A stretch of 64,000 bases of DNA from Edaphochlamys debaryana (GCA_016858145.1 JAEHOE010000222.1:46082-110081); one strand, 5' to 3'; shown: positions 1 through 12,400, counted from the stretch's first letter. Notes: generated by a model from the letters alone, not told the origin. Translations and numbers: made by a program.

Positions 1-666
1 GTCGAATTCCCTTCCGAAAGACAGGTTGTTGCTTCAATGCTATTTGCTTTATTGGAGCAAGGCTAATGCACAAAAGTCGACGCCGCAGCCCTGCACCACT
101 CCTCGTTCGACAGCGCCACCTGCTAGCTACCCGCGCCCCCACCGCACGTTCAGCCAGGTCCAGCCCGCGGCTCTGGGCTCCCTGGCACGCCCAGACCCTA
201 GCCCCAAGGCCTGCCCACCGAAGCGCCATCTCTGGTACCCCTTCAATCCCGTCAACCCGCTCTCAATCAAGGTAGACAAGGTCGGTGGCCCCCCAAGCAA
301 AGCCCAACCCGCCAGCCGCCCCCAGACACGAAGCCTTGACCCCCGCTCCGTACCCTGACCATGGCACTACGGCGACCACGCCAGGCCCCGCAGCCACAGG
401 TCTGATCGAGGATGTCCAGTGCGGCTCTCGTACAAACTGTCACAACAAGGGCGGAGTAGACAGAGGCGTACCTTGGGTTACGCTACCCTCATCACCTGCT
501 CTAAGCTGCCCACTCTTGCCTACTGCTGATCACGTCAGTGCCAGAAGCCTGCCTACTCTAATAATAAGTCGTGTCTTATTGCTGCGACTTACAATCAAAC
601 AAGAATCTACAGACGGATAAATCTTTCGCGCGCTTCCCCAACCCTGATGAAGATGCAGTGCGTGGG
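1..666. other. 3' flank of the first gene, no gene seen
   Basis: No exon with coding character and splice signals could be supported on either strand. The open frames here are low-complexity Pro/Ala/Arg translations. The stretch holds the 3' untranslated region of the minus-strand gene to its right. Confidence 0.5.
589..593 (-). promoter_or_regulatory. putative poly(A) signal TGTAA
   Basis: TGTAA on the minus strand lies about 74 bases beyond the stop codon at 667. TGTAA is the usual nuclear polyadenylation signal of chlorophycean algae, so its place supports both the gene end and the lineage. Confidence 0.45.
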
Positions 667-3600
667 TCATCTGTCGCCCTCTTCCTCCAGACCCGGGCCT
701 TCCCGTCTCCTGGCCACGGCCTCTTCCTCGGCCGAGTCTCCGTTGCAGAGTGTGTTGAGCAGAACCTGGGCCAAGTAAGGGCAAGTGACAGGGAGGGGCA
801 GATGAGTTCAACTCAAGTTGACACCAATCGAGCAAGCGGAGGGGTCGGCCGGGGAAGCCCTTTGACATGATAAGGTTTCCCCTCGACCCACGTCCTGCCA
901 TGCCTCGCCACCCCGCCCTCTTGACCTCCCACCCACCCACCTGAGCTGACATCATGAGCGGCCCCGACTTAGCCCTGAAGCTCCCTCCATGCGTTCCCGC
1001 CCCCAGGTGCACGTCGTCAGTGAACCAGGGGGCGGGGGCGTCCTGCCACATGGATCCGAGATCCAGAACCTCCCAGCCTGAGCGGGGCGAGGGGCGGGGA
1101 GTGAGGGAAGCAGGGCGGGGAGACTGGCATTAAGTGAGGTGCGGAAGGGCAAGGGAGGGCGGTACATACATCATACCCCTGCCTTGCTCCTCGGGCGTGC
1201 CTCGCCACCACCACAACCCGCTCCCCACCTGCGCGCGCAGCTTCCCCGAGCTCCAGGTGCTGAGGGGGGAGGAGGTACGAGAGGGAAATCGGAGTCTTAA
1301 AAGGGTTTTTCATGCATGCGTCATGCCCGCCCACCCCTGCATCCTCCCCCGCACCTGCAGGCACATCATGCGTTCGATCTGGTTGGGAAGGCATTGCGGC
1401 GTGCCGTGCGGCCGGTAGCCGTACAGCACCCACACCACCCGCTTCGCCCGCAGGCGCCCCTCGAAGGCCAGGCGCTGCCGTACATCCAGGAACTCATCCA
1501 CAACGGTGCGGAGGGCCCCGAGGTACTGGCGGACCTGGGGGAGGAGGGAGTGATGGAGGCAGGCAGGGGGTGAACGGCGCCTGAAGGTATTGCCACTCCC
1601 CTGCCCCGTCCCTCACTCTTACGGAACGCTGGTCGCCCGACCCCACGCCCTGCTCCACCCCGCCCGCACCTCCCCGCCCCCGCCCCGCCCTCACCGGTGC
1701 GAACTTGGCGAGGGACGTGGGCACCTCACCCCGGGGGCGGCAGTCGGCAGCCATCGACCCGGGAGGCACGGGCCGCCCTTGGCCGTCCGCAGTCGGCACT
1801 GATGACGCGTTCAGCAGCGCTGCTGCGGAAGGCTGCGGTCCCGTGCCTTTGAAAGCTGAGGCTGCGGCAGCTGCCCCCTGCAATGACGCCCGTAGGCTGC
1901 GGCGGTGCAGCATACCCCCCGTCCGGCCTCCCCCGCTCATCTCCCCTGTGACGACCTCGCTTTCCTGCCCCCTTCGCCCCACGCCACCGTGGATGGAAGA
2001 AAGGCCCCTTGCCGCTACGGCCGTCGCCGTGGAATTGGATGCCTTCCTCGAGCCCTTGCTGCTGGCTCCAGCTCCGGCGGCGCCCCCAGCCTTCACGACG
2101 GCGGGCTTCCCCTCGCCGCGGTGTGTGGGCTGTGTGGCGTGGTCCGGACCCAGGTCAAAACCCCACTCCCGAGCAAAGACCTCGGCGGGGCTGTCGAGTT
2201 TGTAGTCTGGGGCCCAAGAGAAGGGTTTTAGGTTGCTTACATGGGGAGCGTGCATGTGTAGAAACACGCACCCGTGTCGCGCGCAGCTGCCTGTCCCACG
2301 GCCCTCAACGCTGCCTTCCCCCTTCCATGCCAATTCTCTCCCCGTCCCTTCACGCCTCTCCCCCCGCCCGGCCCCACCCGCAATGTCGTGCAGCTCTGAC
2401 GACATGAAGATGACGTCAGCAGTCTCCATGAGGGCGGCCAGGGGGGAGCGGGTGCCGCGGCCCAGGGCCAGGGCGTGGAGGCCCACGCGGTACGGCATGA
2501 TCGACTGTAGATTCCGGGGCCAGGGGGGGAAACGTTTTGACCAGTTAGTTGAGGAGCAATGTAGAAGGGGTCGGGGAGGGGGTGTTGGGGCTGGCTGGTG
2601 AGCGAGGGAGGGCAGACGTTTGTGGGTGTCCCTGATCTCGGGCTCAGAGCAACATGCCCCGACTTGAAACCCTGGGATGCCGAAACGAGGAGTACGAGAG
2701 ACTGATGAGACACTGATGGGCTCCCCAAGCCTAAGCCCGCTGCGAAACCCATCCACATGCGTCCCCGTCACGTGCCTCGAACGCCATCGGGAAGCCTGGG
2801 TAGGTGTGCAGCAGCGCCCTGCAGAGGAGGGGGGCCCCCCCCGGGAGGATACTTTGAGATACTGTGATCCAAGCTCATGATCATCAGATCATGAAGGCAC
2901 ATCAAAGACCTGGGTTAGCGAGATCCCCTAGAACCTTGCCAAGCAGTGCACAACATGCACGAGGCGCAAGGAAGCGCTTCAGTTTGCACTTGAGGGTCAG
3001 AGGTGTCATGTAGGTTGCATCCGTTTGGCACGGCGTCTCTATCCCTACCGCGGACTGCCGCGATCGCGCCCTCGCTCGCCTCCCAACCCACGTCACCGTC
3101 TCCGATGCCCTCGAGTCCCCCACCACCACCGTGCGGTGCTTAGTAATGCACGCTTGCGCCTCCTCAGGCGTAAACAGCCTGCACAAGGGCACGCACACGG
3201 GGAACAGGGAACGGGAGGGGAGAGTAGCTAGGATTGCAAGCAGTGTCCCCTATCCTGACATCCTCGCAATGCAATGCACTTCAGTCAATCCGCCTGCTTG
3301 CCTCCCCATACGTACAGCCAGCGGTCTGCCGTCGCCCCCACTCCCCTCGCTCCCCTCCCCTCCCCACCTGTACACGCATCCGTACGGCATGTACACGTCA
3401 TGGAAGCCCATGCCCACACTGTCAGCGCTGCCCAGCTGCAAGGGGGAGAGGGGCCCCACGCACACGCCGGGGGGGCAGGCGGGGGCTGCGGGCGGCAGGC
3501 GCACCCACTCGCCCTTGGCCGCGGTGAGGCACAGGGGGCGCTCCTGGGCTGGGGCGGGGAAGGGCCCTCCTGTCCCCTTTGTAAGGGAGGCGTTGAGCAC

Positions 3601-4819
3601 TGAGCGCTGGGTCGTGGCGATGTATCCGGGGACCTAGGGGCAGGGGGCGAAGGGGGGCCGGGCTGGGAACCCAGATAACCACCGCCCTCCCGCAACCCCC
3701 CCAGCCCTCCACCCCACCCCGCCCCACCTGCCACAGGTACTCGCTCTGCACCAGCGCATCCCACCCGGGCGGCAGGGGCCGGGGCCCAGACCCAGGGGCA
3801 CCGGCCCCCGCCTGCTGCGCCTGCTGTGCCTGCTGAGCCTGCTGCGTCGCCAGGGTCTCGTCCTCCGCACGGAAGCCCTCCAGCAGCGGCCGCCGGGCGG
3901 TGGCCCACAGGAGCACCTGGGGAGGGGAGGGCGGGAAGAGGGGATCGGCTCAACGGCTTTTGCCCATCCGTCGCATGAAGCAGCCCCAGGGGTATTGCTG
4001 TGGGTTCAGCAGGGCAGGTGCACGCCCCCTTACCTGTGCGTCCCAGTGACCATCGGAGAGCGTCTCCCAGCCGGGAAAGGCGTAGCGCCCTACAATGTGA
4101 AGACAGGGGGGCGTAGGTGTGAAGCTGTGATGGTGTCCCCTCCGTTCCTCCCCTTCCCATCCTGACCCTCCCCCACCTCGTCCCCGGTTCCCATTCACCC
4201 CCCCCCACACACACCTTTGCCCACGTGCACCCCCGCCAGGCGGGAGCGTACGGCACCGCCCCGGGACAGCTCAAGGAGAAACAGGTCCCGGCCTGGGGGC
4301 GGGAGGGAGGGACGGAAAAGCGGGGGCCATCATCACGCCATAAGCCCTCGCCACACCCTCTGCTTATTGCCACCATTGCCACGTCGAAACCATGCGACTC
4401 TGCGCCAAGTTGTACTCTTTTACCCTGTGTTCATTGCCTCCCTGTGCCCCGTTTCCCATTCCTCCTGTGCCCCGAGAGCCCCCTTCCCCACCCTTACCGT
4501 GCGTCGTGTTGGCGCCCGAGCAGCCCAGCGCCTGACCCACCAGCGCCGCGGGGGCCCCAACAGGGGATGGTGGGCTGGCCAGCGCAAAGCCGCACGTTTG
4601 CTCGTGCGGACCCGGGGCGTCGGGTCGGCGGAACAGCGAGCAGACGCCCACAGAGTCGTAGGGTGGGGCCGCGCTCGTCGAGCCAGGCCGGGGATGCACA
4701 TCGAGCAGGGCGCCCACGAGGCCCGCTACGAGCAGTAGCGCTAGCAGAACCTGCACCAAGTTCGCAGGCCCGCCGCTAGGCCCGCCCATCGACATCCCGG
4801 GCCCGCCGCCCGTGCTCAA
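667..4819 (-). CDS. membrane-anchored SGNH-hydrolase / PC-esterase-like protein
   Basis: Twelve exons join in consistent phase: 4819-4498, 4292-4215, 4089-4034, 3916-3728, 3633-3368, 3178-3097, 2504-2378, 2206-1695, 1534-1355, 1259-1229, 1077-941 and 765-667, giving about 692 residues. Residues 20-40 form one hydrophobic helix (LVQVLLALLLVAGLVGALL) after a short Gly/Ser start, as in type II membrane proteins. VVVGDSRAS in exon 6 resembles the GDS block and PWFTDDVHLG in exon 11 the DxxH block of SGNH/PC-esterase families, which act on O-acyl groups of surface glycans or glycoproteins. The Cys-containing segment before the GDS block also fits a lumenal enzyme. Exon 4 carries a Gln-Gln-Ala repeat, and exon 8 has a poorly conserved Ala/Ser/Gly insert of about 130 residues. 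One extra exon near 2765-2835 (LLHTYPGFPMAFEA) is possible but its phase did not fit. Family assignment is inference; the gene itself is well supported. Confidence 0.6.
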
Positions 4820-5868
4820 CGCTGGACGAGCTCTTCCTTATTGTATGTAATGAGACGGCGTTTTCTTTGTTGCGGGCGGGTGCCCAGCTCTGCCGTTTTG
4901 GGTCGAGGGATTGTTCTCTCTCGGTGAGGACCCCAGGAGCAGGCCAGGCTCCAGCACCGTTTGGCGCGGCCTTCCCCTTGAGGCCAGTAGAAATTAAGGG
5001 GAAGAGAGAGGCTATTTGAGCTTGAGAAGAGCTCCTGGCTTCCGTCGATTGATGCTTTCTAGCCTGAGGTGGTCCTGATGTTGAAAGCTCAAGTGCGCGT
5101 TTGGAAATTGCATAACACGCGTTTCTATACAGCCCATCAGGCGGGCGGGCGGACTTGGATGCGGAACGTCATTCTTGCTTGATGGTTGGCCGTGCGTCAG
5201 GCTGACTGCCAAGCCTTCTCATCTGGTAACGCATGTGCACATCAAATCTTAAGTCCATTGATGTATACTGATAGCAGTATCAGTGGTATGCTGGGCCCAG
5301 AGTAAAGCGCCGGAGCATCGCGTGGATGCCTGCGCTCAGCCAGACTGAGCAAACAAGATGTGAGAAGCCATTTGTAGCTCACGGGTGCACCGTGGTGGTA
5401 ATAGACAGGCTGAGCTGAGGACCATCAAAGCAAATTAGGGAAAGAGCCTATGCATGCATGATGCAGCAGTTCGCCGGGCCGGCCTCGTGAGACCGCCGTA
5501 TGCATCACCTACGAAGCGCTAAGCGTTGAGCTCTGATTCTGGCATTCTGGCAGACCCGCCGAACTATGGCAAAGCCCTAAACGTGCGCGTAACCCCGCGG
5601 GCCCCGCCAGCCGGCCCCCCCCTGCTCTCTCCCATCTGATCCTGCCTTCTCCAGCCCAGCTGAACACCCCGTGTGTTCGTGTACACACGACACGCAAACC
5701 ACCGACAGAGTCTAAGCCCCCCTTTGGTCGGCCGAGAGGTCAAGCCAGGCCCTGCAAGGCGGAGGCATGCATGGCACGAGTGCTCACCACCCTCCTCAGC
5801 GGGCGAGGCGAGCAAACCACGGTGCAACCACGGTGCCCTACGTGCCCAACGCCCAAGGGTCAATGGCA
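4820..5868. other. intergenic, upstream of the SGNH-like gene
   Basis: About 1 kb of less GC-rich sequence with no recognisable exon chain. The part next to 4819 presumably holds the promoter and 5' leader of the minus-strand gene. No clear motif was seen. Confidence 0.4.
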
Positions 5869-6426
5869 CGCGCATCTATCCGTATTTGTCCCCCCAATGC
5901 GGGTATTGCAAGCGACGGGTTAAGCTGGACGACGCCTGGAAAGCGGGACAGGTGTGCACCGGCGGCCCAACCTTGGTCCCCGGCTCCCCGCCCCCTTCCC
6001 CCACCCCTCCCACGTCCTCCGCCCACGCGCACCCCACCCCTCCCCCGTCCTGGATCCCTGGCACCCATCTCGTACACATGACAAAGGCGGATGCTGTGGT
6101 AAAGTTGAGCCGGTTACATGTTTCAGGCGTCAACCCAGTACCTGTACCCCACATGCACCAGCTCAGGTAAGCGAGCGCCTGGGCGGGCAGCGCAGCCTCA
6201 CTGGAACCCACCTGCCCCCACCCGTGACATGTCCGCCGCTCTCCACACTTCTGCCTCTCTCGACAAGTCCTACAAGTCCATCCTCAGCCCTCCAAGTCCC
6301 TCACTGTGGAGCGCGTGGCACTGTGTTGTGGCACTGCGGTGAGTTGCCTGGGTCCCTTCGCCCAGACCCTACCCCTCTCCTGCTCTCTGCCCGTCTCCAG
6401 CCAGAATGGTCTCAGCCGCACCCTAG
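5869..6426 (+). CDS. possible small Cys-rich gene, 5' end unresolved
   Basis: Four segments with good splice consensus stay in phase: up to 5951 (ends CGYCKRRVKLDDAWKAGQ), 6127-6166 (ASTQYLYPTCTSSG), 6288-6338 (LQVPHCGARGTVLWHC) and 6401-6426, which ends in TAG. CxxC plus three further Cys and a His-Cys pair hint at a zinc-binding fold, but no family is recognised. No ATG could be tied to the first segment, so the 5' end is missing or lies in an unseen exon. Chance agreement of four short segments cannot be excluded. Confidence 0.3.
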
Positions 6427-7039
6427 ATGGGGCTGGATGGGGCTTGCGGGGAAGGGTGAGTCCCCGGCGGGAAGTCCCCGAGCCGCCCAGTACCCCTAGC
6501 TCCCAGCGAGGCCGCTTACCCTGGGGTCGGGCAGACGGCGGGGCGGACCGGAGATAGCTGCGTGTGGGGGGTCGGGCAGAAAGCGGTGAGGAGGTGATGA
6601 GCACGGAAGGCAGTCACGGGCAGCAACGCATGAGTTGGATGGCTCACCATGTGGTCTGGCAGTCGTTGCAGATTTTGACCCGCCTGCCAGGAACGCGTTC
6701 CGTCCCCATGGCCCCCCGCAGTTGTGGCTAGTCTGCACGTTGAACGGATAAGCACGGGGTGTGGGCGTGCGTGTCAGGCCCTCTCCTCATCAGCACGGCA
6801 ACTGTCAAGTCTTCCCTTACCTTTCACGTCCGGAACTTTTTAGGACGCGTCCACGGCGTGGATGAGCAGTGTGTACCGCTCCCAAAGAAGCTTGATCAGC
6901 CACTCCGTTGGCGCTCGACGACTCTTGACCGTGATGGGTAAGGCCCCTTTCCCAAAGAAGGACCCGCTACCACACCCCACCACGACCTGCTCCTTCCTCC
7001 TCCCCTCCTCCTTCCTCACTCCATGTCCAGCATTAGCAG
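6427..7039. other. intergenic, nothing recognised
   Basis: No exon chain, RNA gene or repeat could be supported between the possible small gene and repeat element A. Confidence 0.35.
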
Positions 7040-9211
7040 CGCCACGCAATGCAGGTCGAAGCGGAAGCACCACCGCATATTAAAAGCGCCAAACAATGCT
7101 GCCGCCCCACCCGCCCCACTGGACGGCCGATGGCGCTCCAAGCAGCGGTGGTCGGCTTCAATTGGTCGGCTTTCCTGCCCATGCCCCATTCATGTGCTGT
7201 CCACTCCCCCAAAGGCGTCAGCGCCGCCACATGCGCCAATGCTTGGAGCCGCACCATGCTTGGGGCCCTGCTGGGAAGCAGCGGTGCAAGGGACGAGAGT
7301 CGGGCTGCTGCGTCAGAACGGCAAGGGAGAAGCGTCACGGCTGGCAGACGACGTGGCGGTGTGCAGCGGTGGCACAGGCGATGGTGCAAGGCCTGCACCC
7401 GTGGCTGACAACGGGCAAGCGCGACCCTCTGCTCCAAGCCTGAGAGCGGTTGCACTTGCAACCTCGTTAGCTGCGCTCCCAGTCTTCCCCCTACGCTGCC
7501 AGCGTGCTGTCCGCACCTGAGCTGCTCCCGCTCACATGCACCTGCAGCATGCTAGGGGCATCACCGATGAGGACGGACGAGGGCACGGCGCGTCGGAGCA
7601 GGGCGCCGGTGCGGAGCTGCTGGCGACCTGCTGTCCAGGCCAGTCCGTGGCGACTGCAGCTGCCGGTGCGGGGCCAGGCGAAGGCGCCGAGCTGGCCTCC
7701 TGGCCCCCCTCCACAGCTCCAGCCACACGGACAAGGCCCTCGTCCAAAGGCAGGAGCGTGCCGGCCCCCGCTGTTGCGCCAGCGCCAGCGCCAGCGCCCT
7801 CACGCTCAGTCGCCGGTGAGGGAGCGCCAGCATCCCTTGCCGCCGGCGCCTGCCCCGCCGCCGCCGGCGCCTGCCCTGCCGCGCGAGCATCCCCCGGCGC
7901 CAGCACCTGCCCCACGGCCCGCTGCTGATGCACCGGCAGGTCACGGGGCGGCGCCCTGCCAGGGCCTGATGAGCCGGGCCCCGACCCCGACTCCGGCGCG
8001 GCTGCGGAGCCCCGCTCGGGAGCCGACCCCGAGCCCCCAGCGGGCGCTGAGAGCGGCGGGGCCGCCAGACAGCCGGCAGCGGCAGAGGCCGCCGAGCCGC
8101 TGGAGCTGGGCTGCCCCCCCTGGCCGCCGCCCTCCACCGCTGGAGCTGCCGGCGGCGGCACGTTGGCGCCCAGCTCGGCGTCAAGGGCTGCGGCAAAGAC
8201 CGCCGTCGCCCACTCCACCCAGCGCCATTGGTCGGTGGGGTCGGTCGGCGCTGTCGGAAGCTGAATGTTCCTACGTTCCAGGTAGTCAATACTGCTTGCG
8301 ACCTTGCTGCGGGCCCAGGGGCCCAAGTCCAGCCCGGCCATGATTGTCGCGGCGGGTGCCCCGCCCCGCCCCGCGCCCAGGTCTGTGTTCCAGGTATCTA
8401 TTAGCGCTGGTGTGTTCTCGTTGATAGTGGGCAGCGCGAAAGTGTTGTGCAAAACCCGAGGTCGCGTTGGGCGCCCATACCGCGATTTGCGCGCCTTGGG
8501 TCCACATCTTCGCGAGTGATTCATCATGAGCAGTGCTATGCGCGAGTAGCGCGTGCTTGTGGCGGTGCGCAAAGACGCGCGTGTGAACACGCAGACGGGT
8601 TTTGGCATCCTCATGCTGAGAGATTACACAGGCTCGCAGCTAAATCACAGGGAAGAGAGGACTATACGAGCACGAGTCCCCCCTCCGGCAAGCGGGCGAG
8701 GCCTCAGGTTCCCGGGCCCGCGCCCCCCCCCCCCCCCCCCCCCCGCCGCCCCCGTCGTCGTCCGGACTACGCTGCACGGCCCCTGCGAGCACAGAACCCC
8801 CCCGCCCCCGTCCCGCCATACGGTACCATAGCCTCTGCCTCCCGTGAGCCCTGTTGCCCCTACAACGCTCTCCCCTACCGGTACTCGGCAAGTTCAAATC
8901 CTCAAGAGATGCCCCATGAGATGCTCCATGTTACGTCAAGCCCGTGCGTGCCCTCGCAGCAAGCGTCTGGGCGGCTCTGCGGGCCGCGCTCACCAACCCG
9001 AAAGCCGGGGCTGCCCACATCCTTTCCCCACTTTGGACGTGTCGCTTGCTTGGCTCCCTTCGCCACGGCACACTAGGGATCCACCGTAGCGTACCCCCGC
9101 CCCGCCCCTCTGGCCAGTCGGACCAAGTCAACAAACGCCTTTACTATCCACAATCCACGTTGGATTCATATGGGTTCATGACCACGACATCCGTACACGG
9201 GCTGGCCGCAT
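7040..9211. repeat. dispersed repeat element, copy A
   Basis: This block shares long diverged stretches with 13560-16640 (copy B) in the same order. They share the region around 7280-7550, the whole minus-strand open frame, the block at 8843-8917, and the tail at 9125-9211 that includes the shared string CCGTACACGGGCTGGCCGCA. Copy A lacks the 1.1 kb plus-strand open frame that copy B holds (about 15275-16380), so A has a deletion or B an insertion. A poly-C run of about 21 bases lies near 8726-8745. Both copies lie immediately 3' of a CFAP251 3' end, which suggests that element and gene fragment were duplicated together. Confidence 0.65.
7532..8614 (-). CDS. repeat-element protein of unknown function (copy A)
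   Basis: An uninterrupted frame of about 360 codons. A basic N-terminal block (SRRCGPKARKSRYGRPTRPR) could be a nuclear-localisation or nucleic-acid-binding patch. A moderately complex middle follows (SIDYLERRNIQLP, DQWRWVEWATAVFAAALDAE), then a long Pro/Ala/Gly/Ser tail ending Cys-Cys-Arg-Cys-Met. The same protein, diverged and frame-broken, is found in copy B, with the same Cys-Met ending. Similarity that follows codons across two copies suggests real coding, probably by a mobile element or gene family. No known domain was recognised. A nearer start at Met 8524 is also possible. Confidence 0.4.
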   Translation of the reverse strand: MRMPKPVCVFTRASLRTATSTRYSRIALLMMNHSRRCGPKARKSRYGRPTRPRVLHNTFALPTINENTPALIDTWNTDLGAGRGGAPAATIMAGLDLGPWARSKVASSIDYLERRNIQLPTAPTDPTDQWRWVEWATAVFAAALDAELGANVPPPAAPAVEGGGQGGQPSSSGSAASAAAGCLAAPPLSAPAGGSGSAPERGSAAAPESGSGPGSSGPGRAPPRDLPVHQQRAVGQVLAPGDARAAGQAPAAAGQAPAARDAGAPSPATEREGAGAGAGATAGAGTLLPLDEGLVRVAGAVEGGQEASSAPSPGPAPAAAVATDWPGQQVASSSAPAPCSDAPCPRPSSSVMPLACCRCM

Positions 9212-9497
9212 GAACCCCCTCCACCTCCCCAACACCGCGACACGGGGCCAGTCCCATCGCACGCAGCATCGCCCCCGCGACAGGCCGACCCACACGGGGC
9301 GGGGCGTTAGCTACCCAGCGTGTCTGCGCTCAACGCCTCACCTACCCCCCCCTCCAACCCCCCTCACCGCCTGCGCCCCGTGGCCGCATCAAAGCCCAGC
9401 CCCTCCGCCTGCCTCCCGTGCGCCCTTTCCTCCCCCTCACAGCCTCCCTTCTCGCCCTACAACCCCCGCCTCCTTCACCCCCCCTCCGCCCCCCTCC

Positions 9498-12400
9498 TCA
9501 CGACGCGCCCGCCCCCTCTACGGTGTCCGCGTCGAAGCCCAGCACGTCGGCGGCGAAGGCGGGGGCGCTGACGGCGGGGGGCATGGCCTTGTCGGGGGCG
9601 GGGGCGCCGGTGAGGGCGGACAGGGCGGCGGTGAGCTCCTCTGGGGGGGGGGGGGGGAGGGAAGGGGGAGAGGGGGGGGGGGACGAGGGGAGGAGGCGAA
9701 CGGGGAGTTGTTGAGCGGGTGCGTAGGAGGGGTGGCCATGCGTCCCACGTCCCCTGCCGCGCGTGCCATGCCCCCCCTGCCCCCCATCCCCCCACCTGCC
9801 GACATCTGCTCCCCCGCGCCCTGCAGCAGGCTCAGCAGCTGCTCCCGGGTGAGCTTGGCTGCGGGGGGGGGGGGAGGGGGGGGGGTTGCGTTAGGGGGGA
9901 AGGACGGCAGCAGGAGGTGTAGGACCCGCCTGCCTGGCAAGCTAGGGAAAGCCAGCGTGTGGCGTAGCAAACTAGGGATCCTCGCTCCCTCCCTTCCGCC
10001 TGCCCCTATCCCTCCTCTCCCCCCCCCAGCTCCCTGAACGCCCCTTCACCTTCACTCCCTACCCCTCCTCCCCCCCCCTCTCTCCCCCCTCACCCGGCTC
10101 CCCCTTGGCCCCCAGCTCCCTGAACGCCGCCTCGATGTCCGCCGCCGTCACGTTGAAGAGCGGGCGGTGGTTGACGTAGAGCGAGATGAAGTCACACAGG
10201 GCGATGGCGGGGAGGGCGTCCAGGTCGCGGGAGTGGGCCATGTACTGGGGGGGGGGAGGGGGGGAAGAAGGGGGGGAAACGTGTGTGTATTGGGGGGAGG
10301 GGGGAGGTTGATGGCGGGGAGGGCGTCCAGGTCGCGGGAGTGGGCCATGTACTGAAGGGGGGGGGAGGGGGGAGGGAAGGAAGAACAGGGGGAAGAAAGG
10401 TGGGGGAGGAGGAAGGCTGTGGGACTGGCCAGGCAACAGGGCGTGCCCAAGGCAGCACAGGCGCAGCGGCAGAGTGACGCCTACAGACTGTCAACCGCCA
10501 ACCGCCGTAACCCGGCCCGGCTGCCGTACCTGCACGTGGTTGAGCAGGTTGTCTATGTCTGACTCGGAGGGGTAGAAGCCTGCGGCCCGCATGAGGTCGG
10601 GCACCATCTCCACCGGCACCGTGCCTGTCAGCGGGGGGAAGGGGCGGGGAGGTAGGGAGGGAGATGTAAGCTTGGAAAGTTGGGGGAAGGGGCTTGACCA
10701 GGCGATACCGCAAAGAGGAGGGGGGTGGGGTGGAAGAACGGAGAGGTTTATCACGGTGGAGAAGCTTGCTCGTGTAGTTGGGTTGGAACACCCTTCAAAG
10801 CCACAGGGGTTTTGGCGGTGCCTCGCCAGAATGGGAACGCAAGCCTGATCGTGCAATGCGGTTGAGACGGTTGCGGTCGGGAGCGCTGGTCATCAAGTTA
10901 GGGAAGAAAGCATTGCTGCCCTCAGCAGCAGATGGTGAGGACTGCCGCTGTGGGTAGCACTTGCTGCCCGAAACCAAATGCACGATTCCCCCAACGCCCA
11001 GCTCTCCACATGCCGCCCCACGCACCCGGAATGTCCCGCGGCTCAATGGCGTCCTCCCCCTGCGTCTTGATCTGGGGGTGGGTGGGTGGGGTGGGGAGAA
11101 AAGGGTTTGTTTAGTGCTGGGGGATAGGCTGTGGGAGAGGCAGGAGGAGCGTGGGGGTTGGGAGGGGGCGATCGGTCATCCATCCCCACTGCGTCACGAA
11201 ACACACACACGCTCTCCCCTCCTCCCCCCCTTCCCCCCACCTGCGCATACACAAAGTAGTCCCGCATCTCCCGCAGCAGCTCCTCGTCCCCCAGCACCGC
11301 CCCACGCGTCACGAAACACACACACGCTCTCCCCTCCTCCCCCCCTTCCCCCCACCTGCGCATACACAAAGTAGTCCCGCATCTCCCGCAGCAGCTCCTC
11401 GTCCCCCAGCACCGCCCCACGCGTCACGAAACACACACACGCTCCCCCCCTCCTCCCCCCCCTTCCCCCCACCTGCGCATACACAAAGTAGTCCCGCATC
11501 TCCCGCAGCAGCTCCTCGTCCCCCAGCACCGCCCCACGCGTCACGAAACACACACACGCTCCCCCCCTCCTCCCCCCCCTTTCCCCCCACCTGCGCATAC
11601 ACAAAGTAGTCCCGCATCTCCCGCAGCAGCTCCTCGTCCCCCAGCACCGCCCCACGCGTCACGAAACACACACACGCTCCCCCCTCCTCCCCCCCTTCCC
11701 CCCACCTGCGCATACACAAAGTAGTCCCGCATCTCCCGCAGCAGCTCCTCGTCCCCCAGCACCGCCCCACGCGTCACGAAACACACACACGCTCTCCCCT
11801 CCTCCCCCCTTCCCCCCACCTGCGCATACACAAAGTAGTCCCGCATCTCCCGCAGCAGCTCCTCGTCCCCCCGCACCACCCCACGCGTCACGAAACACAC
11901 ACACGCTCTCCCCTCCTCCCCCCCCTCCCCCTACCTGCGCATACACAAAGTAGTCCTGCATCTCCCGCAGCAGCTCCTCGTCCCCCAGCACCGCCCCACG
12001 CGTCACGAAACACACACACGCTCCCCCCTCCTCCCCCCCTTCCCCCTACCTGCGCAAACACAAAGTAGTCCTGCATCTCCCGCAGCAGCTCCTCGTCCCC
12101 CAGCACCGCCGCCCAGCGCGCCTCGGGCCCCGAGGCGGCGTTGGCGGCGGCGAAGCGCTCCAGCGGGGCGGTGTTGATGTCCCATGCGGCCCCCGTCCGT
12201 GGTCCCTGTCAGGGCCTGGGGGGGGTGGAGAAGGAGGCGCGTGATGCAAGGGTTGCAAGGGGGAGGCCAGAGACGGGGACGCAAGCGGCTCCCCTCCCAA
12301 GCACGCACAAGCCCTCCCTCAGCCGTCCCTCCCGCACACCCTGTCAGACCACACACCTCTGTGATCCCCGGCACACAGACACATCACGACAGTTCCCAAC

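Noticed and set aside
2790..2835. extra exon LLHTYPGFPMAFEA in the SGNH-like gene
   Set aside because: The peptide looks protein-like, but its frame needs a phase 2 donor upstream that was not found, and it ends only in a weak GC donor. Left out of the model.
3285..4382. 365-codon minus frame
   Set aside because: Antiparallel to well-phased exons of the SGNH-like gene in another frame; low complexity.
8720..8745. poly-C tract as a structured element end
   Set aside because: Similar C runs occur throughout the introns, and copy B has only a short run here, so it is not a diagnostic end.
11190..12110. CRISPR-like regular spacing of repeats
   Set aside because: The repeats are contiguous 114-118 base units derived from an exon, without unique spacers, in a eukaryotic genome.
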